A stretch of 64,000 bases of DNA from Pseudomonas sp. 30_B (GCF_017491605.1 NZ_JAFGYY010000012.1:72934-136933); one strand, 5' to 3'; positions 1-8,631 are shown, counted from the first letter of the stretch. Numbers and translations: made by a program. The notes: generated from the sequence alone by a model not told the origin.

Positions 1-14
1 CGGCGCAGGTGGGG

Positions 15-236
15 CTAGGCCTTCGCGGTCTCTTCCAGCAGCGCGGCCTGTACCAGCAGGTGCAGGTCGCCGTCCGGATGTTGCTCCAGCCAGGCCTTCA
101 GGTCGCGGAGCATCGCGGGCGTCCAGAAGCTCTTCAGGTGCTGGCGCACACCGCGCACGGCTTGCTCGCGGTCCGGCTCGCTGGCGAAGTACTGGCCGAT
201 CTGGTTGGCCATCTTGATCAGGTTCTCGATGCTCAT
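15..236 (-). CDS. fdsD: NAD-dependent formate dehydrogenase delta subunit FdsD
   Basis: This 73-residue protein matches the small FdsD subunit found at the end of fds operons. It opens with MSIENLIKMANQIG and has the conserved 'FW' pair in its middle (KSFWTP). FdsD carries no cofactor; in the family it is needed for assembly or stability of the cytoplasmic molybdenum enzyme. The ATG overlaps the stop of the fdsA gene by 4 nt (ATGA), so it is probably translationally coupled and the last gene of fdsGBAD seen here. The usual chaperone gene fdsC/fdhD is not between fdsA and fdsD; it may lie beyond the window edge. The family assignment rests on context plus overall resemblance, because the protein is short. 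Confidence 0.88.
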   Translation of the reverse strand: MSIENLIKMANQIGQYFASEPDREQAVRGVRQHLKSFWTPAMLRDLKAWLEQHPDGDLHLLVQAALLEETAKA

Positions 237-3115
237 CGGCGGGCCTCGGCTTTCTCGGTCTGGCGACGTTCCTTCAGCAGGCGCCGTTGTTCGTCACTGA
301 ACGACTGGAAGCGCTTCTGCCATTCGGATGGCTCGTAGACGCGCGTGACTTCCACCGCCGTGACCTTGTATTCCGGGCAGTTGGTGGCCCAGTCGGAGTT
401 GTCGGTGGTGATCACGTTGGCGCCCGATTCCGGGAAGTGGAAGGTCGTGTAGACCACCCCCGGCGCCACCCGCTCGCTGACCTTGGCGCGCAGTACCGTT
501 TGCCCGGCGCGGCTGCCCACGCCGACCCAGTCGCCGTCCTGGATGCCACGGCTTTCGGCGTCGCTGGGGTGGATCTCCAGGCGGTCCTGCTCATGCCAGG
601 CGACGTTGTCGGTGCGCCGGGTCTGGGCGCCGACGTTGTACTGGCTGAGGATGCGCCCGGTGGTCAGCAGCAGCGGATAGCGGGCGTTGACCTTCTCGTC
701 GGTGGGCACGTAGCCGGTGAGCATGAAGCGCCCCTTGCCACGCACGAACTCGTCGATGTGCATGGTCGGGGTGCCATCCGGCGCCGCGTCGTTGCACGGC
801 CATTGCAGGCTGCCGTGGCGGTCGAGTTCCTCGTAGCTGACGCGGGTGAAGGTCGGCGTCAGGCGGGCGATCTCGTCCATGATCTGCGACGGGTGGGTGT
901 AGTTCATCGGGTAGCCCAGGGCATTGGCCAGGGCCACGGTGCCTTCCCAGTCGGCCTTGCCGCCCAGCGGCTCCATCACCTTGCGCACGCGGGAGATGCG
1001 GCGTTCGGCGTTGGTGAAGGTGCCGTCTTTCTCAAGGAAGGAGCAGCCCGGCAGGAACACGTGGGCGAACTTGGCCGTCTCGTTGAGGAAGATGTCCTGC
1101 ACCACCACGCACTCCATGGCTGACAGGGCGGCGGTGACGTGCTGGGTGTTGGGGTCGCTCTGGGCGATATCCTCGCCCTGGCAGTAGAGCGCCTTGAAGC
1201 TGCCGCCCAGTGCCGCTTCGAACATGTTGGGGATGCGCAGGCCCGGATCGGGCTGCAGGGTCACGCCCCAGGCCTGTTCGAACTGCGCGCGCACGGCCTC
1301 GTTGGAAACGTGGCGGTAGCCCGGCAGCTCGTGGGGGAAGGAGCCCATGTCGCAGGAGCCCTGGACGTTGTTCTGCCCGCGCAGCGGGTTCACGCCCACG
1401 CCTTCGCGGCCGACGTTGCCGGTGGCCATGGCGAGGTTGGCGATACCCATCACCGCGGTGCTGCCCTGGCTGTGTTCGGTGACGCCCAGGCCATAGTAGA
1501 TGGCCGCGTTGCCGCCGGTGGCATAGAGGCGGGCGGCGGCGCGGATTTCTTCAGCGGGCACGCCGCAGACCGGGCCGAGCACCTCGGGGGCATGTTCCGG
1601 CAGGCTGACGAAATCGCGCCAGCGGGCGAAGTCGGCGGCCTCGCAGCGCGCATCGACGAAGTCCTGCTTGACCAGGCCTTCGGTGACGATGACGTGGGCC
1701 AGCGCGTTGAGCATGGCCACGTTGGTGCCGGGGCGCAGTTGCAGGTGCAGCTCGGCGCGGGCGTGGGGCGAATCCACCAGGTCGATGCGGCGCGGGTCGA
1801 TGACGATCAGTTGCGCGCCTTCGCGCAGGCGGCGCTTGAGCTGCGAGCCGAACACCGGGTGGGCGTCGGTGGGGTTGGCGCCGATCACCAGGACGACGTC
1901 GGCCTGCATCACCGAGTCGAAGCTCTGGGTGCCGGCGGATTCGCCGAGGGTCTGCTTGAGGCCATAGCCGGTTGGGGAGTGGCAGACGCGGGCGCAGGTG
2001 TCGACGTTGTTGTTGCCGAATGCCGCGCGCACCAGTTTCTGCACCAGGTAGGACTCTTCGTTGGTGCAGCGGCTGGAGGTGATGCCGCCGATGGAGTCGC
2101 GGCCGTATTTCGCCTGGATGCGGCGGAACTCGCTGGCGGCGTAGGTGACCGCCTCGTCCCAGCTGACTTCCTGCCATGGGTCGCTGATGTGCTTGCGGAT
2201 CATCGGCTTGGTGATGCGGTCCGGGTGGGTCGCGTAGCCCCAGGCGAAGCGGCCCTTGACGCAGGAGTGGCCGTGGTTGGCCTGGCCGTTCTTGTCCGGG
2301 ACCATGCGCACCAGCTGGTTGCCCTTCATCTCGGCGCGGAAGGAGCAGCCCACGCCGCAATAAGCGCAGGTGGTGATGACACTGCGTTCCGGCTGGCCGA
2401 TCTCGACCACGCTCTTTTCCATCAGCGTGGCGGTGGGGCAGGCCTGCACGCAGGCGCCGCAGGAGACGCACTCGGAGTCGAGGAAGTTATCGCCGCCAGC
2501 GGCCGCCACGCGGGACTCGAAGCCGCGCCCCTCAATGGTCAGGGCGAAGGTGCCCTGGGTTTCCTCGCAGGCGCGCACGCAGCGGTTGCAGACGATGCAC
2601 TTGCTCGGGTCGTAGTCGAAGTAGGGGTTGGAGACGTCCTTCGCATCGCTCAGGTGGTTGGCGCCTTCATAGCCGTAACGCACTTCGCGCAGGCCCACCT
2701 GGCCGGCCACCGTCTGCAGTTCGCAGTTGCCGTTGGCCGAGCAGGTCAGGCAGTCCAGCGGGTGGTCGGAGATGTACAGCTCCATGACGTTGCGGCGCAG
2801 GCTCGCCAGCTTCGGCGTCTGCGTGCGCACCACCATGCCTTCGGTCACCGGCGTGGTGCAGGAGGCCGGGTAGCCGCGCATGCCATCGATTTCCACCAGG
2901 CACATGCGGCAGGAGCCGAAGGCTTCCAGGCTGTCGGTGGCGCAGAGCTTGGGAATGGTGGTGCCCAGCAGCGCCGCGGCGCGCATCACCGAGGTGCCAG
3001 CGGGCACGCTGATCTCGCGACCGTCGATGTTCAGGCTGACCTGAACGTCGCTCTCGCGGGCGGGAGTGCCGAGGTCGATTTCGCCAGAGTTGGCGGGGTC
3101 GAAGATGGTGATCAT
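233..3115 (-). CDS. fdsA: NAD-dependent formate dehydrogenase alpha subunit FdsA (molybdenum, Fe-S)
   Basis: This 960-residue catalytic subunit oxidises formate to CO2 in the cytoplasm. The cysteine ligands are visible in order: an N-terminal [2Fe-2S] (C58, C69, C72, C86), a His-Cys3 cluster (H118, C122, C125, C131), two ferredoxin-type [4Fe-4S] sets (C173-C183 and C216-C226), and the molybdopterin-domain cluster (C250, C253, C257, C285). The RVCHSPT motif places the molybdenum-ligand cysteine at C378 followed by H379, the same number as in characterised FdsA proteins. The ATG at 3115 was chosen because the reading frame extends upstream only through fdsB in a shadow frame, and because it overlaps the fdsB stop by 4 nt. 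Length and domain order are normal, and nothing suggests decay. Confidence 0.96.
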   Translation of the reverse strand: MITIFDPANSGEIDLGTPARESDVQVSLNIDGREISVPAGTSVMRAAALLGTTIPKLCATDSLEAFGSCRMCLVEIDGMRGYPASCTTPVTEGMVVRTQTPKLASLRRNVMELYISDHPLDCLTCSANGNCELQTVAGQVGLREVRYGYEGANHLSDAKDVSNPYFDYDPSKCIVCNRCVRACEETQGTFALTIEGRGFESRVAAAGGDNFLDSECVSCGACVQACPTATLMEKSVVEIGQPERSVITTCAYCGVGCSFRAEMKGNQLVRMVPDKNGQANHGHSCVKGRFAWGYATHPDRITKPMIRKHISDPWQEVSWDEAVTYAASEFRRIQAKYGRDSIGGITSSRCTNEESYLVQKLVRAAFGNNNVDTCARVCHSPTGYGLKQTLGESAGTQSFDSVMQADVVLVIGANPTDAHPVFGSQLKRRLREGAQLIVIDPRRIDLVDSPHARAELHLQLRPGTNVAMLNALAHVIVTEGLVKQDFVDARCEAADFARWRDFVSLPEHAPEVLGPVCGVPAEEIRAAARLYATGGNAAIYYGLGVTEHSQGSTAVMGIANLAMATGNVGREGVGVNPLRGQNNVQGSCDMGSFPHELPGYRHVSNEAVRAQFEQAWGVTLQPDPGLRIPNMFEAALGGSFKALYCQGEDIAQSDPNTQHVTAALSAMECVVVQDIFLNETAKFAHVFLPGCSFLEKDGTFTNAERRISRVRKVMEPLGGKADWEGTVALANALGYPMNYTHPSQIMDEIARLTPTFTRVSYEELDRHGSLQWPCNDAAPDGTPTMHIDEFVRGKGRFMLTGYVPTDEKVNARYPLLLTTGRILSQYNVGAQTRRTDNVAWHEQDRLEIHPSDAESRGIQDGDWVGVGSRAGQTVLRAKVSERVAPGVVYTTFHFPESGANVITTDNSDWATNCPEYKVTAVEVTRVYEPSEWQKRFQSFSDEQRRLLKERRQTEKAEARR

Positions 3116-4671
3116 TGGTCGGCCTCCGAGGTTTCCAGACCGAAGTCGGCGGGGAAGTGCTTGAGCGCGCTGGTCACCGGGAAGGCGGTCATGCCGCCCA
3201 GTGCGCAGAGCGAGCCGTAGGTCAGGGTGTCGCAGAGGTCCTTGAGCAGGATCACCTGCTCGTCCCGCGCCTGGGCGTCGGTCGCCGCCAGCAGGCGGTC
3301 GACCACTTCCACGCCACGGGTGGAGCCGATGCGGCAGGGCGTGCACTTGCCGCAGGATTCCTCGGCGCAGAACTGCAAGGCGAAGCGCGCCATGCGGGCC
3401 ATGTCGAGGCTGTCGTCGGCCACTACCACGCCGCCGTGGCCGAGCATCGCGCCCATGGCGGCGAAGGCTTCGTAATCCAGCGGGGTATCGAACTGCGACG
3501 GCGGTACCCAGGCGCCCAGCGGGCCGCCTACTTGCGCGGCCTTCAGCGGTCGGCCAGTGGCGGTGCCGCCGCCGTAGCCTTCCACCAGCTCGCGCAGGGT
3601 CAGGCCGAAGGCACGCTCGACCAGTCCGCCGTGGCGAATGTTGCCGGCCAGCTGGAAGGGCATGGTGCCAAGCGAGCGGCCCATGCCGAAGTCGCGGTAG
3701 AACTGCGCGCCCTTGGCCAGGATCACCGGCACGGAGGCCAGGGTGAGCACGTTGTGCACCAGCGTCGGCTGGCCGAACAGGCCTTGCAGCGCCGGCAGCG
3801 GCGGCTTGGCGCGGACCACGCCGCGCTTGCCTTCCAGGGAGTCCAGCAGGGCCGTCTCCTCGCCGCAGATGTAGGCGCCGGCGCCCATCCGCACTTCCAG
3901 CTCGAAGGTGCGGCCGCTGCCGCACACGTCTTCACCCAGGAAGCCGGCGTCGCGGGCGATCTGGATGGCCTGGTTGAGGGCGGTGATGGAATCCGGGTAC
4001 TCGGAGCGCACATAGATGTAGCCCATGGTCGCGCCGACGGCGAGGCCGGCGATGGCCATGCCTTCGATCAGCAGGAAGGGGTCGCCTTCCATCAGCATGC
4101 GGTCGGCGAAGGTGCCGGAGTCGCCTTCGTCGGCGTTGCACACCACGTATTTCTGCGTCGCCTTGGCGTCACGCACGGTGCGCCACTTGATGCCGGCGGG
4201 GAAGGCCGCGCCGCCACGGCCGCGCAGGCCGGAGTCGAGTACTGCAGCAACCACCTCGGCGCCGTCCATGCCGATGGCGCGGCTCAGGCCCTCGAAACCG
4301 CCGTGGGCGCGGTAGTCGTCCAGCGACAGCGGCTGGGTGATACCGGCGCGGGCGAACAGCAGGCGCTGCTGGGTCTTCAGGTAGGGAATCTCTTCCACCG
4401 GGCCGAGGGCCAGCGGATGGCGGATGGGGTCGCTGGTCAGGGCATCGAGCAGGGCAGGAACCTGGTCCGCCGTCAGCGGGCCGAAGCCCAGGCGGCCATC
4501 GGCGCTTTCCAGCTCGACCAGCGGCTCCAGCCAATACAGGCCACGCGAGCTGGTGCGCTGCACGTCCAGCGGCACCTGGCGGCGTTCGGCCTCGGCGGCC
4601 AGCGCGGCGGCGACCTCATCGGCGCCCACCGAGCGGGCGACCGAATCGCAGGAAACGAAGAGCTTCAGCAT
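3112..4671 (-). CDS. fdsB: NAD-dependent formate dehydrogenase beta subunit FdsB (FMN, NADH site)
   Basis: This 519-residue diaphorase subunit is homologous to NuoF and passes electrons from the alpha subunit to NAD+ through FMN and a [4Fe-4S] cluster. An N-terminal thioredoxin-like stretch of about 110 residues is followed by the FMN/NADH motifs GRGGAAFPAG, CNADEGDSGTF and GAYICGEETALL. The C-terminal cluster motif ESCGKCTPCR and its distant fourth ligand (LCALGG) are intact. The ATG at 4671 lies inside the end of fdsG (7-nt overlap) and its stop overlaps the fdsA start, giving a tightly coupled G-B-A-D transcript. In this family the thioredoxin-like part is often fused at the N-terminus, as seen here. 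Confidence 0.95.
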   Translation of the reverse strand: MLKLFVSCDSVARSVGADEVAAALAAEAERRQVPLDVQRTSSRGLYWLEPLVELESADGRLGFGPLTADQVPALLDALTSDPIRHPLALGPVEEIPYLKTQQRLLFARAGITQPLSLDDYRAHGGFEGLSRAIGMDGAEVVAAVLDSGLRGRGGAAFPAGIKWRTVRDAKATQKYVVCNADEGDSGTFADRMLMEGDPFLLIEGMAIAGLAVGATMGYIYVRSEYPDSITALNQAIQIARDAGFLGEDVCGSGRTFELEVRMGAGAYICGEETALLDSLEGKRGVVRAKPPLPALQGLFGQPTLVHNVLTLASVPVILAKGAQFYRDFGMGRSLGTMPFQLAGNIRHGGLVERAFGLTLRELVEGYGGGTATGRPLKAAQVGGPLGAWVPPSQFDTPLDYEAFAAMGAMLGHGGVVVADDSLDMARMARFALQFCAEESCGKCTPCRIGSTRGVEVVDRLLAATDAQARDEQVILLKDLCDTLTYGSLCALGGMTAFPVTSALKHFPADFGLETSEADQ

Positions 4672-5147
4672 GCGCCGTCCTCCAGGCAGCCGTTCACCAG
4701 CTCGCGCAGGCGTTCGGGGGTGAGGCGCGCATGTACGCGGCCGTCCAGCTCCAGGGCCGGCGAGCAGGCGCAAGCGCCCAGGCAGTACACCGGGCGCAGG
4801 GCTATCTGGCCGTCGGCGCTGGTGCCGTGGTCGTCCAGCGCAAGCTGTTCGCGCAGCTGGGCGGCCAGGCCCTCGGCGCCCATGCTCTGGCACGACTCGG
4901 CCCGGCACAGGCGCAGGGTATGGCGGGCGGGCGCGGAGGTGCGGAAGTCGTGGTAGAAGCTGATTACCCCGCGTACCTCGGCAACGCTGAGGTTGAGCGC
5001 GTGGGCGATTTCTGGAACGGCGACATCGGGGATGTACCCGATGCCATCCTGAATGGTGTGGAGGATCGGCAACAAGGCGCCGGGAGTCGCCTTCTGGCGT
5101 TCCAGCACGTCGTGAATCAGGGGCAGGTGGAGCGAGTCATCAGACAT
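4665..5147 (-). CDS. fdsG: NAD-dependent formate dehydrogenase gamma subunit FdsG (NuoE-like)
   Basis: This 160-residue NuoE-like protein carries one [2Fe-2S] cluster and works with FdsB in electron transfer to NAD+. The four cysteines are visible as a CRAESC pair near residue 82 and a CLGAC pair near residue 122, in the thioredoxin-fold spacing expected for the family. The N-terminal helical region (HDVLERQKATPGALL, IPDVAVPEIA) is also typical. It is the first gene of the operon, and the upstream 356 bp up to gfa must contain its promoter. The start at 5147 is the first ATG. Confidence 0.93.
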   Translation of the reverse strand: MSDDSLHLPLIHDVLERQKATPGALLPILHTIQDGIGYIPDVAVPEIAHALNLSVAEVRGVISFYHDFRTSAPARHTLRLCRAESCQSMGAEGLAAQLREQLALDDHGTSADGQIALRPVYCLGACACSPALELDGRVHARLTPERLRELVNGCLEDGAC

Positions 5148-5503
5148 TCAGCGAACCTCGACATCGCGAACGCGCCTGCCGTCCCCCGGCAGCGGTTCGG
5201 AACTCTTCGGCTGCGGCGTGCCGGCCACGTCACGGGAGCGTGGCTCTTCGGAGCGCCATTCTTGTTATCCGGCCAGGCATCTGGGCGCACCTGGTCCTTA
5301 ACAGTATGGAAGCTTGCCATCCCGGCTGCCGGCGGATTGCACCTGAACGACACGTCGCATCCTGAAACCGACAGAGGGCCGTGCAGGCAGGCGCAAGCGG
5401 CGTGCTGACCGCCCGTCAGGAGCGAATTTGGAAGCATCCTGCCCGCCGCCGGAGCCGGTGCGATGCGCCTCGCGCTCCAGGCTTCGGCGGCGGGCGAGGC
5501 CGG
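5148..5503. other. Intergenic region upstream of fdsG
   Basis: No convincing gene lies in these 356 bp between the fdsG start and the gfa end. The only long frames are antisense-type shadows with no family resemblance. The region must hold the fdsGBAD promoter on the minus strand, but I could not identify a confident -35/-10 pair or operator. Confidence 0.5.
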
Positions 5504-6082
5504 TCAGGCGTCGCGGTAGGTGCCCTTTTGCTTGGCGGCGTGGCTGGCCAAGGCATCCATCAGCGGTGGTGACAGGCAGTCGTAGGGCTCCAGGTGAAGC
5601 TCACGCAGGCGTTGGCGGATGGCGTCCATCTGTGAGGGCGGGGTGCCGCTTTCGATCACCGAGGAGACGAAGGCGGCGAAGCCCGGCGCCGACCAGCCCT
5701 CCTGCGGGGAGAGTTCGGTGTGCACGAAGTCGAGGCCGTAGAACGCATGGCCCTTGTTCTCGATGCGGCCGAACAGGTGTACGCCGCATTCACGGCAGGC
5801 ATGTCGCTGGATGACAGCGCTTTCGTCGACGATCTGCAGTTTTTCGGGGTGGGCCGTCACGCTGACCTTGTCGCGCGGAACCACGGCGATCACCGCAAAG
5901 GTCGCCCCGACGGGCTTCCAGCATTTGGTGCAGCCGCAGGCATGGTTGTGCAGCGTCTGGGCGCCGACTGTGACTTCCACCTTGTCGGTCGCGCACCGGC
6001 ACTGCAGCGTGCCGCCGCTGAAGCCGGGTTTCTCCGGGCGGATGCCGCTGTCCACGGAAGGGTGAATATGAATCGCGCTCAT
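5504..6082 (-). CDS. gfa: S-(hydroxymethyl)glutathione synthase / glutathione-dependent formaldehyde-activating enzyme
   Basis: This 192-residue protein has the Gfa family zinc-binding layout: CRC near residue 28, CGCTKC near residue 49, and CRECG near residue 95. Gfa proteins bind glutathione and have been reported to speed formation of S-hydroxymethylglutathione from formaldehyde, although that catalytic role has been questioned. It acts in the cytoplasm. The start ATG at 6082 is preceded by a strong AGGAGG about 8 nt upstream. The adjacent fds operon would finish oxidation of the resulting formate. The class III alcohol dehydrogenase that would normally act in between is represented nearby only by a degraded tail just upstream. 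Confidence 0.93.
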   Translation of the reverse strand: MSAIHIHPSVDSGIRPEKPGFSGGTLQCRCATDKVEVTVGAQTLHNHACGCTKCWKPVGATFAVIAVVPRDKVSVTAHPEKLQIVDESAVIQRHACRECGVHLFGRIENKGHAFYGLDFVHTELSPQEGWSAPGFAAFVSSVIESGTPPSQMDAIRQRLRELHLEPYDCLSPPLMDALASHAAKQKGTYRDA

Positions 6083-6300
6083 GGAATTAATCCTCCTCGT
6101 GTTCGGTCCGACAGGGAGGACGCAGCGCCATGCCGCGTCGGGATGCCCTGTCCGTCGACATGGATGACGGCGCGACTGGATGGGTCGTTGTGCATCAGCT
6201 GGAGGGCCTTGTCGATGCCTTCGAGGTCCAGGGTGGAGCAGAGGCGAGATCGATCCTGTTCTTCATCGCATCTTCCACCCTGCCGGGAAACTGGGGGGCG
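6079..6300 (-). pseudogene. Remnant of a zinc-type alcohol dehydrogenase C-terminus
   Basis: Translating the minus strand just upstream of gfa gives a reading frame containing [15 protein letters not shown] and [10 protein letters not shown], then a stop that overlaps the gfa start codon. This resembles the last helix-strand of medium-chain zinc alcohol dehydrogenases, where an 'E-I-x-x-A-x-x-x-M' helix is followed by 'R-x-V-I'. Just upstream, near position 6250, the plausible protein continues in a different frame ([13 protein letters not shown]), and that frame runs into a stop around position 6335. There is no start and no catalytic domain. I read it as a truncated, frameshifted relic. The match is by eye only. 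Confidence 0.5.
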
Positions 6301-6490
6301 CCGTCGACGGCCGTTCCTTCCGGCTACGGCCGGGGCATGGGAAGGGACGGAGGCAGTGGTCGTACCGGCGTCGGTGTCGCCGACAGCGATCGACTGCTCT
6401 CAATCACGATAGGCGAGTTTTCAGAGGAGGGGATTCAGGGTGCCGGGCCGCGCTCAGTCCCGCGGCGCTGCACGGGCTTCGCTGCCGGCG

Positions 6491-6892
6491 CTACTTAGCC
6501 TGGAGCGACAGCACCAGCACTACCCACATGCCAAGCGTGGCGAGGAAGTTGACGGTGAAGACCAGCCCGCGCAACCGCACATTGGTGGTGAGTATCTGCA
6601 CGCCGCTGTGGACCACGCGTCCGAGTACGAAGATCCAGGCAAGCCAGATGGCGGCAGTGCCAGCGAGCTGGTTCTGTATCAGCAGCAGGCAGGCGGCGTA
6701 GAAGATTACCGGCCATTCGAACTGGTTGGAGAGATTGGCGCTGATGCGCGGCTCTACCGCCGCCCAGGGGTTGCTGCCATCCCGGCGTTTACCGATCCCC
6801 CAGACTTTCGGCGCCCGCGCGACAGTCAGGAGTACGTAGAGGAAGGCTGTCAGTGCTATGTGCGCTGACATGGGGGCGATGAGTGGGTGCAC
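6491..6892 (-). CDS. MAPEG family integral membrane protein
   Basis: This 133-residue protein has four hydrophobic segments (roughly residues 8-25, 62-80, 83-97 and 108-130) and the MAPEG signature region around ERxxxN (EPRISANLSNQFE near residue 47). MAPEG proteins are small inner-membrane proteins related to microsomal glutathione transferases, but the bacterial members are mostly uncharacterised. The start used is GTG at 6892, with AGGG about 10 nt upstream; an ATG at 6871 would remove seven residues. No partner gene is obvious. A shared glutathione theme with gfa is possible but unproven. Confidence 0.82.
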   Translation of the reverse strand: MHPLIAPMSAHIALTAFLYVLLTVARAPKVWGIGKRRDGSNPWAAVEPRISANLSNQFEWPVIFYAACLLLIQNQLAGTAAIWLAWIFVLGRVVHSGVQILTTNVRLRGLVFTVNFLATLGMWVVLVLSLQAK

Positions 6893-7026
6893 GCTGGATT
6901 GCCCTCATTGTGCGGTGTGTTGCATCGGCAGGTTGGAGTCCTGCGCGAAGGTTCTGAATGAGGGCGCAGAGAGATGGCTGCGCTACAGCGGCGCCAGCGG
7001 CCTTTCCCGGCCGCCGGCGCCGTGGC

Positions 7027-7629
7027 TTATTGCGGCTCGACGCTGACAGCGACGGCGGAGGTGATGCGCAGCACGACCTGGCGGCCGATGTATTCGCGCT
7101 TCATTTCCACGTCCGGGCGAACCTTGACGGTGTGCAGGCCGCCGTCGGCGAGCTGCAGGGTGGCGGTGCGCTGGGTGGTATCGAGGGACTTGACCAGGGC
7201 GGTGATCTCGATGGTGTCGGCCGAGACCATGGCCGGCTTCTCGCCCAGGCGAGCGGTGGCGACCATGCCGGCGGCACCGTCCACGGCGGGTTCGCCGGGT
7301 TTGCGCAGGTAGACGACGCGCTCCATGACGACAACCGCCTTGACCCGGTCGCCGACCTTGAGCTGGTTGAAGTTGCGCATTTCCGGCGGTGCCTGGATGG
7401 TGCGGCTGTTGCCCTGGTCGTCCTTGAGGGTGAAGGTGCGCTTGGCCGGGTCAATGGCCGAGACGGTGGCCTGCAGCTCTTCGGTCTCGGTGATCGCGCC
7501 GCCCGGCACGCCCTTGTCGACCGACTCGGAACGGTCGTACTGGGTGTTCAGCGGCTGGTCGGCCTGGCTCTGGCAACCGACCAACAGGGCCGCGGCCAGC
7601 GGCAGGAAAACAAAACGGGATGCACTCAC
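7027..7629 (-). CDS. Predicted lipoprotein with two repeated beta domains
   Basis: I do not recognise a named family. The protein starts with a short signal peptide ending in a lipobox (LLVGC), so it is probably a lipoprotein anchored in the envelope. The mature part seems to contain two copies of a roughly 60-residue beta-rich unit: one begins at LQATVSAIDPAKRTFTL and a second at ITALVKSLDTTQRTATL, each followed by a 'V-K' strand and a G-R/Q-V end. The GTG at 7629 is preferred (about 200 aa) because CAAGGA sits 6 nt upstream; an in-frame ATG at 7647 overlaps the stop of the next gene upstream by 4 nt. It is cotranscribed with the DUF2846-like lipoprotein. Confidence 0.75.
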   Translation of the reverse strand: MSASRFVFLPLAAALLVGCQSQADQPLNTQYDRSESVDKGVPGGAITETEELQATVSAIDPAKRTFTLKDDQGNSRTIQAPPEMRNFNQLKVGDRVKAVVVMERVVYLRKPGEPAVDGAAGMVATARLGEKPAMVSADTIEITALVKSLDTTQRTATLQLADGGLHTVKVRPDVEMKREYIGRQVVLRITSAVAVSVEPQ

Positions 7630-7643
7630 GGCGGGTCCTTGCT

Positions 7644-8123
7644 TCATGGTGTTTGAGGTTCGGTTTCGCGGATCTCGTAGATCGCGTTGTCCGGACGCAT
7701 AGGCGTCACGCGGATCAGATAGCTGGGGCCGGGCTGGCCGAGCATCATTTCATTCAGGTTGAAGCGCACGTCGAGCTTGAGGTACTTGATCTCGCCCGGC
7801 GCGATGGAAAAGGTCTGCTTGATGTCGCGCGGTTCCCAGCTCGCCTTGCGCGTCAGCCCGGTCACGCGGAGGCTGTGATTGCCGGGCGCAAGCTCGACGC
7901 GGCGATAGGAGTTGAACTCCAGCGTACCGACGCTCTGCTCGTCGATCAGGATGTCCGGATAGGAGAAGCGCAGGGGTTGCCGGCCAGGATTGTCGGCCTT
8001 GGGGCGATACAGGTAGAGGGTTGCCTGGTGCGGACTGCTGGGGGGAATGGGTTCGAAATAACCGGGGCCGCTGCAGCCCGTGAGCAGGAGAAGGAACGCG
8101 AGGAAAATGGGGAGCCGGCGCAT
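7644..8123 (-). CDS. DUF2846-like lipoprotein
   Basis: This 159-residue protein begins MRRLPIFLAFLLLLTGC, a clear lipoprotein signal with Cys17. The body resembles DUF2846: a 'TLYLYRP' strand, an 'ILIDEQSVGTL' strand, and an 'LAPGNHSLRV' turn, a pattern also seen in PEGA-type surface domains. The function is unknown, but the position is the periplasm or outer membrane. It lies immediately upstream of, and overlaps, the 7027-7629 lipoprotein gene, so the two probably form one envelope operon. Confidence 0.78.
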   Translation of the reverse strand: MRRLPIFLAFLLLLTGCSGPGYFEPIPPSSPHQATLYLYRPKADNPGRQPLRFSYPDILIDEQSVGTLEFNSYRRVELAPGNHSLRVTGLTRKASWEPRDIKQTFSIAPGEIKYLKLDVRFNLNEMMLGQPGPSYLIRVTPMRPDNAIYEIRETEPQTP

Positions 8124-8460
8124 GACGGTCCTTCGTGGCGGCCTGGATCGGCGCAGCGTAACAGAGCCCCCGCGCGCCGTTCAATGCGCGGTTGTACGAA
8201 TCCTGCGCCTTCCGCTGGCGGTGTGTGGTTGATCAGGGATGGCGCCAAGCGGTGGCCGCCTGTCGCCTCGGCTGCGCTTTGGCGGACTGTCAGACTGGCG
8301 CGAAGGCTCGAAATAGAGCGATTGCCACCTCGTCGGTCGCGGCCGGCGGACGGCGCGAGCATGGCGACTGCGCGGCCTAGTCCGTTTGGACGAGGTGATG
8401 CGCCGCATCTTTTTCATAGTCTCGAACCACCCCTGTTCTCCCTCAAGGGCGGTGAAGGCA
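8124..8460. other. Intergenic region, no supported gene
   Basis: These 337 bp separate the minus-strand lipoprotein pair from the plus-strand small ORF. Overlapping frames exist on both strands but have arginine/proline-rich shadow composition. I see no terminator or repeat I can defend. The minus-strand promoter for the lipoprotein operon must lie here. Confidence 0.45.
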
Positions 8461-8631
8461 ATGAAAACAAAAAAAATCTGCCTGGCTGTGGTTCTCTGTG
8501 CGCTTTCCGCAGCCTATGTCCTGCTACTGGTCCAGCCCAAGCCAGCTGCCGTGGCCAGTGCTGTGTACTGCAACGCCAGCTACCCCAGCTGCTACGTACC
8601 GGTGCCCTCCATCAGCCGCCTGTTGCCCTGA
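8461..8631 (+). CDS. Possible small secreted or membrane-anchored peptide (56 aa)
   Basis: The frame from ATG 8461 encodes MKTKKICLAVVLCALSAAYV, which has a lysine-rich start and a hydrophobic core typical of a signal or anchor segment. A short, cysteine-containing tail with two serine/proline-rich stretches follows. A GGTGAAGG sequence just upstream may act as a ribosome-binding site. An in-frame upstream ATG at 8386 gives 81 residues without a signal at its start. No family is recognised. Charge pattern and spacing favour a real gene, but the shortness makes this uncertain. Confidence 0.45.
   Translation: MKTKKICLAVVLCALSAAYVLLLVQPKPAAVASAVYCNASYPSCYVPVPSISRLLP

Noticed and set aside
1139..3220. 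693-codon plus-strand frame
   Set aside because: It is antisense to fdsA and fdsB, with Ala/Gly/His-rich composition and no family pattern; typical of long shadow frames in GC-rich DNA.
3116..3925. N-terminal extension of the FdsA frame to 3925
   Set aside because: The added residues are arginine/proline-rich shadow translation of fdsB; the true start at 3115 overlaps the fdsB stop and begins a normal FdsA N-terminus.
8181..8417. Minus-strand 78-codon frame in the 8124-8460 gap
   Set aside because: Very Arg/Pro/Ser-rich, no ribosome site and no hydrophobic or conserved segment.
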